Made by a program: the position numbers and the translations under genes. A stretch of 64,000 nt of DNA, from the NCBI RefSeq assembly GCF_003945595.2, contig NW_024103452.1, positions 1,488,001 through 1,552,000 of the forward strand. The letters are read 5' to 3'. The notes under the pieces were generated by a model. The model was not told the origin of the DNA. It did no database searches and saw only the letters and a list, made by a program, of their open reading frames with translations. This document shows, piece after piece, positions 1 to 11,641 of the stretch (positions within the stretch are counted from its first letter, which is position 1; each line of letters opens with the position of its first letter). The stretch is from Pipra filicauda (Eukaryota > Chordata > Aves > Passeriformes > Pipridae).

Positions 1-3000
1 GAAATGCTGCTTCCTCAGAGCAGTTGTAACACACAGTGTTACTCTTATTGCTTCTGTTGCCAGGAAGGAATCTCACATCAGCTGTCAAGATGCCAGTACC
101 AAGTGACTTAGTGGACGTCTCAGTCTATAATCTTTGCACCAGACAACCACCACTTTGGCATTGAAAAATACAAAGATGTTTTTACACACCCCCCTCTATA
201 CCTTCCCTCCAAAGCCATCACTATAGTAAAATATGATTTCTGGTTAATAACATATTCTGAAACAAAGCTAAAAAGCAGATTTAACAAAAAGTAACAGTCA
301 TAGACATCTCAAATTGTAACTAGATTTTAAATTGGACTTTCATATATTTAAGCCTATTGCTTTTTTCTCAGAGTTCAGCTTTATGTCTCGTTCCCCAAAA
401 TGCCTGCACACACTGAAGTCTTTAATACTCTCAGTATTGCCATTTCTTCAACAAGACTATTTTTTTACTCCAGTAATAAGCAGATGATCAAGTGTTTACT
501 CCAAGTTAAGATACATTCTGCATGTCCATCTTGCAAGTTGTCAAAGTTTGGTTTTATGTATATATTAAAAAAACCAGATCAACATAAAAACATTCTGAAG
601 GTATTCTTATACCCATTTTAAAACACAGCATCACATTTAAAGCATCGTCAATGATAAACTGTGTATTCATTTTGTTTATAGGTATACATAGGCATATAAT
701 GTGAAGTAAACTTAAATGTAACAAATTTTGGGTGCCTGTGTTTCTCCATTTCAACAAATATCATTGTACATTGCTTAAGGCATGTTTTTTGGAGGGGATT
801 TAGCAATATCTGCCAAAGATGGCCCTAGCTTGAACTCCTGAAGTTACATTAAAAATCTGGAGAATTTGCACACATTTCATTTTCAATCTTTTGCTCTCTA
901 ACAAAGCAAACCAAAAAAACCAAGATGAAAACCTCTGTATATGCAATAAACAGACCCAGATCTAGACACAACTCTCAAGTTTTAACCTTTAAGTTCTCTA
1001 ATTTTGGTGCCTAAACCCTACCAGCTTTCCAAGTAATTTTCTTTGGAGTACATATAAATCACATGCTCTTACAATTATTCCTTTTGTCCAATACTAATAT
1101 TTTGGCATGTGCCCTTGAAACAACATCACATAAAGTAGTTCTCCCCTCCAGAAGTTCTGTATAATTTCCCCTCCAGAAGTTCTGTATTGGGTGTGTGATT
1201 GTGCATTTAGTCCGTTCTGTAATATATTTTATTTCCTTATTCCTTTTCTTCTCTTTATTGTAATTTTTTAGGGCACAAAATCAAGTAAAGTATAGAAAAG
1301 TCAACATATTCCTTTGATAATCAAATGGAAGTGTCAAATCTACTCTATGTAAATGCACAAAACAGGGTGTGAAAACTATGTACCCTGGTAACAATGTCTA
1401 TGTACTGCATACCTACCACCACAATGATGCACACTAGGCCATTCCACTATTGACTCTCATTAAAGAGTTGTCTTGGCACTTACAGTTTACAAAAGAAAGG
1501 CAAACAATGGAACTCTTACAGTGAGACATCATCAAATGAAAACTAGCCAAATGCAGTGGGAAAATAAGCTCTTTTCCAGCTTTTAAGAGAATACATTCAT
1601 CATACACATGTATCTAAAAAACCTGATAGGGTTCTTTGGACACTAAGCGGTCAAATTTACAGCAATGTTATGGCACACCATAGTCTGTAGGAAATGCTGG
1701 AGGGTGACAGAGGTTTGCTGACCAAAAAAAGGCAGCACTGATTCCTGCAAAACTTACTGCCACTGCCCACCCATATTAGAACAAACGAGGCTGCCAAGCA
1801 CTTGCATTTTTCAGCCTGATCTGACATCAGGATCAGAGGCTTCTTTCACTTTTAATGGAGTTACAGAGTACAATGAGTTAGAATCTAAATGCTCTAGAGA
1901 TTCACATTTCACTACAGACTCCTGCATACTTTGCACTTTAATCCACATGTACCCAGCTCAGGTGAGAATTTTTTTTTCTCAGTGGTCTCTCTATATTGTC
2001 TTTTTCAAATGTGCAGTTCAGTTTTCTCTTTCTTACCAACCTGAGGGAAAGCAAGGGCTCAATCTAGCTTTTCTGGTTAGCACAAGCCTCTGAAGTGGCC
2101 TTTCCCATTCTAATGCTTATATACTATTATTTCCCCAGTGATATGAAGCTCTAAAATGTAAAATTATCAAAATAGTCAGCTACCAAACTGGAAAGAGAAA
2201 TCCTACTCTAAACAACAGCTTGTTTTATACTCTTAATGACACACTGTGCATAATCTCTTCACATAGGATTAAGGAAGGATTAAAGCAAGGGACAAATAGA
2301 GGACAAAATACAATAGCTTGACAGAATCTACAATTTATGTAAATTTAGAGGATCTGAACAAATACTAAGTAATTTAAGCAGAATTTCACTTTTACTATAT
2401 TAATGGTGCTTTAAGCACTAGCAACAATTTGAAATTGTTTTAGTTGCCTGAATTACATTTCAAAATGCAATGAATAACAGCAAATCACCTGCAAATCACC
2501 TGCATCACATTTCTTCTGTACAAGCACTACACGTTACCAGCCATTTCATAGTTGCATGCTAAACAGGCTACTCTCAAATAAACAGAAACTAGGATATATG
2601 ACCCAACTAAGACCTCCCACACAGATAAGCAGAACACCCACAACTCAATCTCACCAACCTGTTTACAGTAATCCTGAAATCGCCAAAAGTGTTCGCAGAG
2701 GATGGTACTATTCTCAATGATCAAAACTGGCAGTACTGCATAGTACAGAATGTATGCTGATACAAATTTTAAAAGTAAAAAAAAAAACAACCAACCCAAC
2801 TCAACCATTAAACAACAAACAATTTGGTGCTACAAGAGCCTTCTTGGTAGTGACTGTGTATTACTAAGGCTGACAGTAATCAGATCCCATGACAGGTGGA
2901 TCCAGTTCTGGAGATTACCACAAATCCATTACTCTAATCAAAGACCAGCAGTTATTTAAAAGCCTGACTCTCAGCTGCAAGAAAGAAGTCAATAGCATTG

Positions 3001-3420
3001 ACAGTAAATATTTGTACTTTTAAATAGACTGTCTTAAATAAATTTTTTTAAAAGTCTCTTCAAAAGTCTAGTATATTGTTTCATTTGTTTGAATCAGGCC
3101 TTTAGGATGGAGCACATCAAAAAGGAAGAATTCGAGTTTGCTCTGAGTATTTTCCCTTGTTTTCTTCCAAACCAGCTTTGGTTTCAAACCAAAATGATTC
3201 ACAACAACTTTCTCAGGATGCTTCATCCATGACAGCAAGGCTACCTTTTCCCACCCTCGTGAAACCTCTTCCTGCGATGCAGTGAGTAGTACAGCAAGTT
3301 TCAGGACAGCAATGGTTTCAGTGCTGCTGGACCTTGAAGTCTCCAGCCTTGCACAGTGTCCAGAAGGAACATGAACTATTCATCTTTCATCATCTCCACA
3401 CCACTGTAAGTTTCAATAAA
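1..3420. other. non-coding DNA, probable first intron of MAK
   Basis: I see no convincing coding exon here on either strand. Short open frames exist but lack paired splice sites, family resemblance or codon bias. The kinase start region expected of MAK was looked for on the minus strand and not found. The stretch is AT-rich and single-copy in appearance, apart from a short tandem duplication at 1143-1187. Its assignment as MAK intron is inference from the CpG island and splice donor at about 4330 and from vertebrate gene order. Confidence 0.35.
1143..1187. repeat. short tandem duplication, 25-bp period
   Basis: The 20-base word CCCCTCCAGAAGTTCTGTAT occurs exactly at 1143-1162 and again at 1168-1187, separated by AATTT. 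It looks like a recent local duplication in non-coding DNA. No function is evident. Confidence 0.8.
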
Positions 3421-3745
3421 TCACAGATTCGCACAATTGTTAAGGTTGGAAGAGACCTCTGAAGATCATCTAGTCCAACCACCATTACACAGGAGCACAT
3501 CCAGGTGGGTTTGGAATATCTCCAGAGAGGGATCCTCCATGACTTCCATTGGCAGCCTGTTCCAGTCCTCTGCCACCCTCAACATAAAGAAGTTCTTCCT
3601 CTTGTTGAGGTAAAACTTTCTGTGCTTTAGCTTATGGCCACTGCTCCTCATCCTGTCACTGAGCACCACCAAAAAGTCTGGCACCATCCTCTCGGCACCT
3701 GCCTTTGATATATTTCTATGCGTTAATGAGATCCCCCTCTCAGTC
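3421..3745 (-). repeat. CR1 LINE fragment (3' end), minus strand
   Basis: The plus strand begins with CACAGATTCGCACAATTG and then a GGTTGGAAGAGACCTC block. This is the reverse complement of a CR1 3' end, in which an ATTCTATGA-like octamer tail follows a CTTCCAACC block. The interior (LFRVAEDWNRLP-like on the minus strand) is the end of the CR1 reverse-transcriptase frame. Divergence is high, so this is an old, 5'-truncated copy. The boundary near 3745 is approximate. Confidence 0.85.
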
Positions 3746-4329
3746 TTGAGAATGGAAACAAACGCTTCTTTCCACTTTAGTTTCACCTGATGACGTTCAA
3801 TCACTTCCCAAGAGAGTACCTTCCTTAACACACGCTCACAGCAGAAAGGGGAGCTCAGCACTCCTCGTGCTCACGCAGGCTATGCAACTCAGCACCACCC
3901 GGCCTGCAAGTTTCACCCCGGTTCTCCCAAAAATAAAAATTCACCTTCTTTCGTTAACCCTGGGCATCTCAGTCCATCAAGGCCAGGACCTGATCTACTG
4001 AAGTCAAAGCAGGCAGGATCCCTCTCTCTGCAGGCTCCACACCCAAAGCAGCGCCGTCTCTCCCAACCCCAGCACTACAGCGGGACAGCTCCCTACACAC
4101 GCGAGCGAAGCCCACCAGCGAGCCGGCCCACCCCAAACCAGCCTGGGGGCAGGGAGCAGCCATCCTGTTCAGGGATAGATAACAGCCCCCGGGGCTGTTC
4201 CCGCTCCACCCTAAACCAGCACCTCCTTCATCCTGGGAAGGACCCCCAGGACGACCCAGCCCCCGGGTGACGAGGAGACCCACCTCTCTCCACCCTTCCC
4301 GTCGCCCCCGAGCGCAGCCGCCCACTCAC

Positions 4330-4545
4330 CGCGGCGCTGCGGGCGGTGCCACCGGGCGATCCCCGGCGAGCCCCCCGCTCCGCCCGCCGCCTCTCCCGGC
4401 CGGGCCGCTCTGCCCCGTCGCCGGGGCGACGGCCGGGGCGGGACCCGCCGCCGGCAACGCCCCGCTCGCCGCGGTCACGGGGCGCGGCAGGCGAGGCGCC
4501 AGGGCAGCATCCCAGCCGGAGCCGGGGAGGTGGGTGAACCCCGCC
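4330..4545 (-). other. putative non-coding first exon, minus strand (MAK?)
   Basis: The minus strand reads CGCCGCG|GTGAGTGGG with the junction between 4330 and 4329, a near-perfect U2 donor inside a CpG island. That is what a 5' untranslated first exon looks like. The upstream (right) edge is a guess because no TATA box or initiator fixes the start. An open frame runs through it on the minus strand, but its composition is just that of GC-rich DNA. No downstream acceptor with kinase sequence lies in the window. Confidence 0.35.
4417..4430. promoter_or_regulatory. RFX X-box-like motif
   Basis: GTCGCCGGGGCGAC fits the RFX X-box consensus RYYNYY-N(1-3)-RRNRAC in both half-sites, with a 2-base spacer and palindromic arms. 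It lies about 90 bp upstream of the putative minus-strand donor. RFX factors drive ciliary genes, and MAK is a ciliary kinase, so the placement is sensible. Chance occurrence in GC-rich sequence cannot be excluded. Confidence 0.4.
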
Positions 4546-4730
4546 ATGGGAAAAGCGGGGACGGGCCGCGACGCTGTGGGAAAGCGAGTGGTGCACAGCG
4601 CGGTGTGCGCATGGCGACGAGAGCCACGTCACGGGCTTCCTGAAGGTGGCACCGTGGTACGCGAGATCGTTTCCAGGCTGCCTTTACTATCATTACTGGT
4701 AATGGTAATTATGTATTAAATATATAATTG

Positions 4731-5250
4731 GTGCTCTGGTGAGACCCCACCTAGAGTACTGCATCCAGCTCTGGCGTCTCCAACACAGGAAGGACATCGA
4801 CCTGTTGGACCAAGTCCAGAGGAGGGCCACCAAGATGATCAGAGGGATGGAGCACGTCTCCTATGAGGAAAGCCTAAAAGAACTGGGATTGTTCAACCTG
4901 GAAAAGAGAAGGCTTTGGGGTGACCTGAAGGGAGCCTGCAAGAAAGATGGAGAGAGACTATGTACAAGAGCATGTAGTGACAGGACAAGGAGGAATGGGT
5001 TCAAACTGAGAGTAGGTTTAGATTAGATATTGGGAAAAAATCTTTACTATGAGGGTTGTAAGACACTGAAGTAGGAGGCCCAGGGAAGCTGTGGATGCCC
5101 CATCCTTGGAGGTGTTCAAGGCCAGGTTGGGTGGGGTTCTTGAGCAACCTGATCTAGTGGAAGGTGTCCCTGTCCATGGCATGGGGGTTGATCATCTTTA
5201 AGATGATCTTAAAGATCCCTTTCCAACCCAAACCATTTTATGATTCTATG
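4731..5250 (+). repeat. CR1 LINE, plus strand, 5'-truncated
   Basis: Sense-strand CR1. It contains a frame reading [11 protein letters not shown], then [18 protein letters not shown], the conserved C-terminal end of the CR1 reverse-transcriptase protein. The 3' untranslated part follows, with GGTTGGGTGGGG and GATCTTAAAGATCCCTTTCC, ending in an ATTTTATGATTCTATG tail at 5250. Frameshifts are visible, so it is inactive. Confidence 0.9.
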
Positions 5251-6283
5251 AAATAAAGCCGCCAGCTAAGCTGCTGCATAGTTAGCATTTGTACATAAAT
5301 TCCCACCTCTGGTATTCACAGCTGCAATGAAACCTGAGGGATTTTTTTTTCCTCTAGCATTTATTTTATTATTACTATTATTATTTATAGTAAGCAATTT
5401 ATTAAAATGCACATTGTTAATACTGATACAAGGGAGAAACTTTGAATGCTGTATGTATTCTAAAACATAAGAGTACTTTTGGCAGGGAAGTCTTGTTTTA
5501 AGCTTCAATTCTTAACATTAACTTGAAGTTCCTATTTTTTAATGTTTTTGAGAGCGAGGGGCAAGAAAAGGAGGAAATTATTTTGACACAGTAACTACTA
5601 GTAGCACCATAGAGGGAAAGGCAGAAAATTGTTTTAGCAATTCAGATTCCTATCTGCTTCACCAAGCTGAGCAAAAATGGGAAGCTATCTTCATTATACT
5701 TTTGTTTTTATTATATTTTTGTTTTACCCTCTCCCTCATTAACTGGTGTGGTAACTTTGTGATGGTTTAAGAGCTGTTGACAGATTAATTGATTCTACCT
5801 CAAGTCAACTGGGTGGAACGTGGGGCTACGGGAATCAGTTTTCTGGAATCCAGAGGATTTGACCACTTGCACATAGGTTGCTGAAATGAAAGTACAAGAA
5901 AACAACATTATATTTTCTGAAACAAAATATGCCTGTTTCCTTTACTGAAATAAAACATCAGAGGTGACTGCCAGGTAAAATAAAGTTCAAAGGTGAGACT
6001 TGGACATGAGAAAGAAGGTCCCATAACCCACAGGTTATCTCAGGCAGAGATTCAACAGGAGATGATTGTACGTAGCAAAGCATTTAACCATGCAGTAACC
6101 AGTAAAAATGTGTTTGAACACTATTACATGTATACATTACATGTGTGGAAATACCTCTCCACTGCCAGTGGAAATGATACAACAGCAGTGTCCCCTCCCT
6201 ACCCTTGTGTCCTTTCCTCACTCTACAGTTTAGCAATGTTCCATGACTATTGTTCTTCCTCCTCTGGTGTTGCCACCCAGTTT
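5251..6283. other. non-coding interval between CR1 copies
   Basis: AT-rich single-copy DNA. It contains a small ATT/TTA microsatellite at about 5365-5390. No exon, RNA gene or recognisable repeat was seen. Confidence 0.6.
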
Positions 6284-7345
6284 CATAGAATCGTAGAATG
6301 AATTGGGTTGGAAGGGATCTTAAAGATCATCTAGTTCCAACCTTGCTGCCCTGGACAGGGGTACCTTTCACAAGACCAAGCTGCTCAGAGCCCCATCCAA
6401 CCTGGCTTTGAGCACTTCCAGGGATGGGGCATCCACAGCTTCTCTGGGCAACCTGTTCCAGTGCCTCACCATCCTCACAGTGAAGAATTTCTTCCTAATA
6501 TTTAATCTAAACCCATCCTCTTTCATCTCAAAGCCATTCTCCCCTTGTCCACTCACTACATGCCCTTACAGAAAGTCCCTCTCCAGCTCTCTTGCAGGCC
6601 CTCTTTAGGTACTTCAAGGTGCTATAAGGTCCCTCCAGAGCCTTTTCTTCTCCCGGCTGTCCAACTCTCTCAGCCTGTCTTCTTAAGAGAGATGCTCCAG
6701 CCCTCTGATATCTCTGTGGCCCTGCTGTGGACTTGCTCCAACAGATCCATGGCTTTCTTTTGTCTCCAGAACTGAACGCAGCACTGCAGATGGGGTCTAC
6801 AAGAGCACCGTAGAGGGGCAGAATCACCTCTCTCGACCTGCTGGCCATGCTGCTTTTGGTGCAGCCCAGGATACAATTGGCTTTCTGGGCTGCAAGCTCA
6901 CATTGATGGGTCATGCTGAGCTTCTCATCAACCAACACCCCTCAGTCTTTCTCCTCAGGGCTGCCCTCCATCCATTTTTCCCCAGCCTGTGTTTGTCCTT
7001 GGGATTGCCCCAAACCAGGTGCAGGACCTTGCACTTCACAGAATCACAGAATATTCTGAGTTGGAAGGGACCCACAAGGATCATCAAGTCCAACTCTTAA
7101 ATGAATGTCCTGTACAGGGATCGAACCCACAGGCTTGGTGTTATTGGCACCATGTTTTAACCAGCTGACTTGGCCTTGTTGAACTTCATGAGGCTCACAC
7201 TGGCCCACCTCTCAAGCCTGTCCAGGTCCCTCTGGGTGGCATCCCTTCCCTCCAGCGTGTCTACTTCACTGCACAGCTCGGTGTTGTTGGCAAACTTGCT
7301 GAGGATGCACTTGATCCCACTGTCCAAGTCACTGACAAAAATGAC
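6284..7345 (-). repeat. CR1 LINE, minus strand, interrupted by a SINE
   Basis: The plus strand opens with CATAGAATCGTAGAATG and GGGTTGGAAGGGATC, the reverse complement of a CR1 3' tail. On the minus strand the interior reads MLVDEKLSMTHQCELAAQKA followed by ILGCTKSSMASRSREVILPL, typical late CR1 reverse-transcriptase sequence, then HLQCCVQFWRQ. The element resumes after the inserted SINE at 7037-7168 and fades near 7345. Stops and frameshifts mark it as dead. It is longer than the other copies here, at roughly 930 bp of CR1 sequence. Confidence 0.9.
7037..7168 (-). mobile_element. tRNA-Ile-derived SINE with CR1-like tail, nested in CR1
   Basis: Read on the minus strand, the element begins TCAGCTGGTTAAAACATGG and continues through GGTGCCAATAACACCAAGCC to a B box GGGTTCGATCCC (7117-7128). 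This is a tRNA-Ile head with the anticodon arm still recognisable. It then switches to a CR1-type 3' end (GTTGGACTTGATGATCC, then ACTCAGAATATTCTGTGATT). It splits a CR1 that reads continuously from GACCTTGCACTT to TGGCCTTGTTGAAC. About ten bases of the tRNA head, including part of the A box, are missing. This matches the architecture I recall for the passerine family TguSINE1. Confidence 0.8.
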
Positions 7346-10300
7346 AATGCTTTTTGTTGCTTGTTCAGCATTTCTAGTCTAATTACAGCCACTTATAAGA
7401 GACCTCACACAAGCAAGGAGTCTGATGTTTAAATAATTTCTGAATTAGTTTTGCACAAGTGAAACACTTAAGTTTAAATTCTGTTACTGAGACCTTGTGT
7501 CTCTCAGTTGTTAGTACTTTTTGTAATGCTCCCCAACATTTCACACACATGAAGAGAGATCTGCTGTAGACAGAACTTGCCAGTGTTTAAACTAGACTGA
7601 CAGACACATGGTGTGGAGTTGCAGGACAAGCACTGCAAGCCAGTCACTTAACACTTCATTTTGTCATGAAGACAGGAGAGAGGTGCTGTTCTGTGCTCTT
7701 GCTATGAACCAGGAAACTGAAGGAAAGACAACAGGCTGGAACAAAGAGACCCAGGAACCACAGCGATATTTGTGAGCCCTGCTAAAGGACCTCTGAGAAC
7801 ATCCTCATGCACCTGCTTCCCTGCTTGTTTTACAAAACAAGAGAAGCAGACTCACTGCTAATTTTCTGTTGAAAGAACCTTCTTTGGTTGTGGTCCTTAA
7901 AAGTGTTGATGCTTTGCTCAAATGCCAGCCAAAATAGCTGAAACTGGCTTTTCCCAGACACCATCACAAGTGCCAGCACGCATGTTGAAGCTGATAGGGA
8001 TTGTGTAAACTTTATTTTTCTGCTTGTTTGAATGAGTTTGAGCCAAATGAGTGATGTTTCTCTGTGATACTTACTCGCACCTGTATCACCCCGCTGATCT
8101 TTGTGTTGCATGTGGACTCTTGTGAGTCTATGAAGGTGCCGTGTTGAAATGCACTCTCCATTTTGCACAATCTCAGCTATAGCACTACGTAAACAGTGCC
8201 TGGTTCACTCTCCCTTTGCTTGTGAGCAACAGGAAGATAGTTTATACAGCTAGAACACTGAAGGCAGTAATCCAGCCATTGATAACCACCGTACACCAGT
8301 TTCATTATTTCTAAGGCAGAGGGACTTTAACAGGCCTTGACTAACTTTTCATTCTGTGTGTTGGGAGGAACTAATCCAACACTAAATGTCTCAGTTCTCC
8401 CCTTTTTATCTGCATGTGACTTTTACTGATAAGGGTGGGAATGACATGAACTTTCCTAAAAGCATCCCTAGAGCTGCATTGGGCATCCTGCTGAATGTCT
8501 CTCAGGAAACATGATCTACTTTTGTGAAAGCTGTCTCAGTTGTATTAGATAGCTTCCCCAAAAAAGGTGTGAAGAAAAAAACCTAGAAATCCAGAACAAA
8601 CCCCAGAAAATCCCCAGGAAGAAAAAAGTCTCAAATCATATTCTGCAATGTTACATTGGTGGTTTCCACCCCTGAAACTCAGAGGAAAGCTTCTCTCTGT
8701 CTTTAAAGATGATAGTTTGTACCCCAAAACAAGGAGATGAACTGCTTCAAGTACAATAAGCCCAAAACACCCAATTTTCTTCATGCGTTGTTTGTAGCAT
8801 ATAGCATGTTTAAAAAGCCCAGAGTTAACTTGCTTTCAGAAGAGGAGCAAGGGCTAAGCAAATTACTCAGACTCTCACCAGAGGTCTTTGGCGTGACTGG
8901 ATGGAGACCAGGACAGTGTGCAAGGCTCTGTCCTCCCACCAGGAGGAGATGGGACCATGAAAAGATGCCCACACGTATTTGCATCTGTCAGACGTGTGAC
9001 ACATGCCTGCATTTGGTGGGTACACGGTTATTATAATGCAGCTTCTTGTCTCTAGGAGGTACCCATTCAGCACTTGTGCCTTTAAACTTTGTCATTAAGA
9101 GGCTGCTGGTTTGGTACAAAGGGCAGCCTCAGAGTATGGGGACAGATGGTACTTTACCTCAGTAGGGCCCTTGTAACTTATATGAAGCTGAAGCCAGAGG
9201 AGGCTGAGATTTGAAAACACCTTTCTCCCCGCTCCCTCTGTGACTTCACCATAACAACAGGAATTTGTTAGATGAAGACGTCTGCCGCAGTACAGGATGC
9301 GGGCTGGCAAGGGGCTCCTCTCACATGCTCAAGGCAGGACCAGAAACCTGAAAGGTCCCCTGGAAAGGGACGATTAATGGAAGAGAAGATGCTTACTCAG
9401 GGACCGAAGGGAGTGCTTCTTGCTTCAGAATGCTGCTTTGCCTGAGTAACATGGTTTTAAAGTCAATCCTGCAGCTATGTAAACCTACAAAGAGGCTTTC
9501 AGCTTTAGCTTTTTTATTGTTACAGAAGCTCACATTGCCTTTACATTTGCATATTTTGAAGAGAAAACTGTCTGCAGCACTACATTTATCCATCTGATCT
9601 ATCTGAAAAAGGTAACATACAGATATTGCATCCCAGACACTTGCACATGAAAGGGAGCAAAGTGAGAAAGACTGCAATAACCCTTAGAGTGGTTTTATTT
9701 GTTCTAGTGCTACAGAAGATGCAGCAAGGTAGTTGCTCAGAGAGCTTTTCACTGTGTGTGAACAGCTGTCATATTTATTAGAAATAAATCCACAGCCTAA
9801 AAGTAGCATTGTAACACAAACAGCTGCATTTTCTTTACTGGTGTACAAAGTTCTGCTTGAAAGGCTGTGTTTAATTGCATAGCATAATGATTTAAGCATG
9901 CAACTACAATGACAAGTTTTATACCAGTAATATAAACAGCTCAAAATCCCTACAGGTTGTCTGGATGTTTTAATAACACAAAATGTTTTAATAACTTTTG
10001 CTTGAATTGCGGTTGACTAACTCCTCTAAAATCAATATAAAATGTAGCAATTTACACCTTTGAAATTTTCCTCAATTTTCACATCTGCTGTGAATCCTTC
10101 CAGATTTTTTAGTTATTTTCTTTGGCATTATTCTGCTCTTATGCTTTTTTCTCTTTAAACTTATAAGGCTGTAAGAATTGATTTCTATTCTACATGTCAA
10201 TTGCCTCAATATAATTTGGCATACAGATGAGAAATCTCAGTTCTGTAAGTGTGTTATGTATTCCTAAACTCTAGAACTCTCCATCAGTCTTTCTGGGTAG

Positions 10301-11600
10301 GAAACTCCCTCACCACCAACATTTTTTTAGTTATCATTATTATTTTTTAAGGTTAGTATATGAGCTAATTATCAAACTGATGTTGTTCAGCTGAATCTGT
10401 TCTAATCAGCAATTTAAAACACGTGGTAGAAGAATTGCCGTAAGAGTTTAACAAAAGCCAAGTGAGATACACAGCAAGTACGCTAAAAGACAAGGTAAGC
10501 TTGCTGGACATGAATTAATTTAGTGTTTTTGTGAATTCCATCTTCACGTGGCTTGAATTTTTAAAGTGCTGAACAGTCCACTGCTGAAACAGGATGCAAA
10601 TTTCTATAAGGTTCAGTTTAGTGAGTCAGACTGAATGCATTGTTTTCACAAAATTACAAAAAGAAAGAAAATATTCTAAATCAGAAATTATTTTAAAAAC
10701 TCAGTTATTTGTACACTATGCATTGCAATTCAAGTTTATCAGTTTAATGATGGCTTCAACACGCAGAACCTTATAATTCTAACTAGCCAGCTGCTCACAC
10801 TAGTTTACATGGTGCTTTGTTTTTAACCATGATTTCATATTTATTGAAAGAATACAGTAGCTTGCTGTTACTCAAAACATAACATAGCAAAAATATACAT
10901 CAAACATTTTAAAAAACCAAAACTCAAAACGGAGTCTCCAAGAAGTTACAGATACCTAGAAACTTAATAATAATGATACCAAGAGGAAACATTTTAACCC
11001 CTGACCAATCCCCTGTGTCTATTTAGCTCCCTTGCTTGGCACACACAGTTTGGGTGCAGGTTCCCCAGTACTAGTCAGCTTTCAAAATAGCTAGCTTTTA
11101 AACCAGCACTGCTCCTCTGTTTTTTCTTCTTCATGGATTAATGGAGAAAGGCTGCTAGGGAAGGTGCATTCAACACTGACCTGCACTGCTAACCAGGTAG
11201 GATGTTGCATTTTCAGAGAGGATGGAGTTGTATTCATGGATAAAGTGAATTCTGCAGCGGTACCCGTGCAGTATTGGTCTGACCAGTTTTCCAGACCCCT
11301 TTAGACAAAAAGCACTTTCACTGCAAATGGTTTTCAGGACCACGTATGTTAACCCTGACACCCATGTGATGCTGAGCGTGCTTGGTGGGAGTTATCTGAG
11401 CCTTCCTGCCTTCAGGTTGAGGGGATCAGTTCTTGGTGTGGCTATGCTGGGCTGTCCTTTTTGCACAGAAAGACTGGACAGTCTGTGCTCTTGATACAGG
11501 GGATCAAAAAGCAACATGAAGTCAGCATGTTTCATTTCTCAGGTTTCAGTTTTTCCATTTCTCATTTCAGAGAAACTTAGCTGGTCTTTCCATTCATCAA
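7346..11600. other. intergenic DNA downstream of GCM2
   Basis: About 4.2 kb with no supported gene. The open frames are short, unpaired with splice signals and resemble no family I recognise. Composition is AT-rich and mostly unique. The right part may hold distal GCM2 3' untranslated sequence if polyadenylation is later than proposed. Confidence 0.5.
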
Positions 11601-11635
11601 AAGGATCACAGCAGATAAATGGCCCATTTAGGTGA

Positions 11636-11641
11636 TTTATT
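11636..11641 (-). terminator. candidate GCM2 polyadenylation signal
   Basis: The minus strand carries AATAAA here (TTTATT on plus), about 500 bases past the GCM2 stop codon. A second AATAAA lies at 11668-11673. No transcript evidence is available, so the choice is tentative. Confidence 0.3.

Larger units (their letters stand above)
4180..4640. promoter_or_regulatory. CpG island, probable MAK promoter
   Basis: GC content and CpG frequency rise sharply relative to both flanks, with dense CCGG/CGCC words between about 4260 and 4560. A strong splice donor on the minus strand lies at its left part (exon edge 4330). A palindromic RFX X-box-like motif sits at 4417-4430. In vertebrates the gene next to GCM2 on this side and strand is the ciliary kinase MAK, which would be transcribed leftward from here. 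The CpG island is directly visible; the gene name is inferred from synteny. Confidence 0.6.

Noticed and set aside
2527..2808. minus-strand frame with HFWRFQDYCKQ between possible splice sites
   Set aside because: It looked briefly like an exon of the left-hand gene, but it matches nothing I recognise and the donor is weak.
3466..3861. 131-codon minus-strand frame
   Set aside because: It is the decayed C-terminal reverse-transcriptase region of a CR1 element plus flank, and not a host gene.
4267..4719. 150-codon open frame in the CpG island, and its overlaps on both strands
   Set aside because: Long open frames arise by chance in very GC-rich DNA. Composition is Arg/Pro/Gly/Ala with no family resemblance, and a splice donor lies within.
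7037..7168. functional tRNA-Ile gene on the minus strand
   Set aside because: The acceptor stem is missing, the B box runs straight into a CR1-like tail, and it sits inside a CR1. It is a SINE copy.
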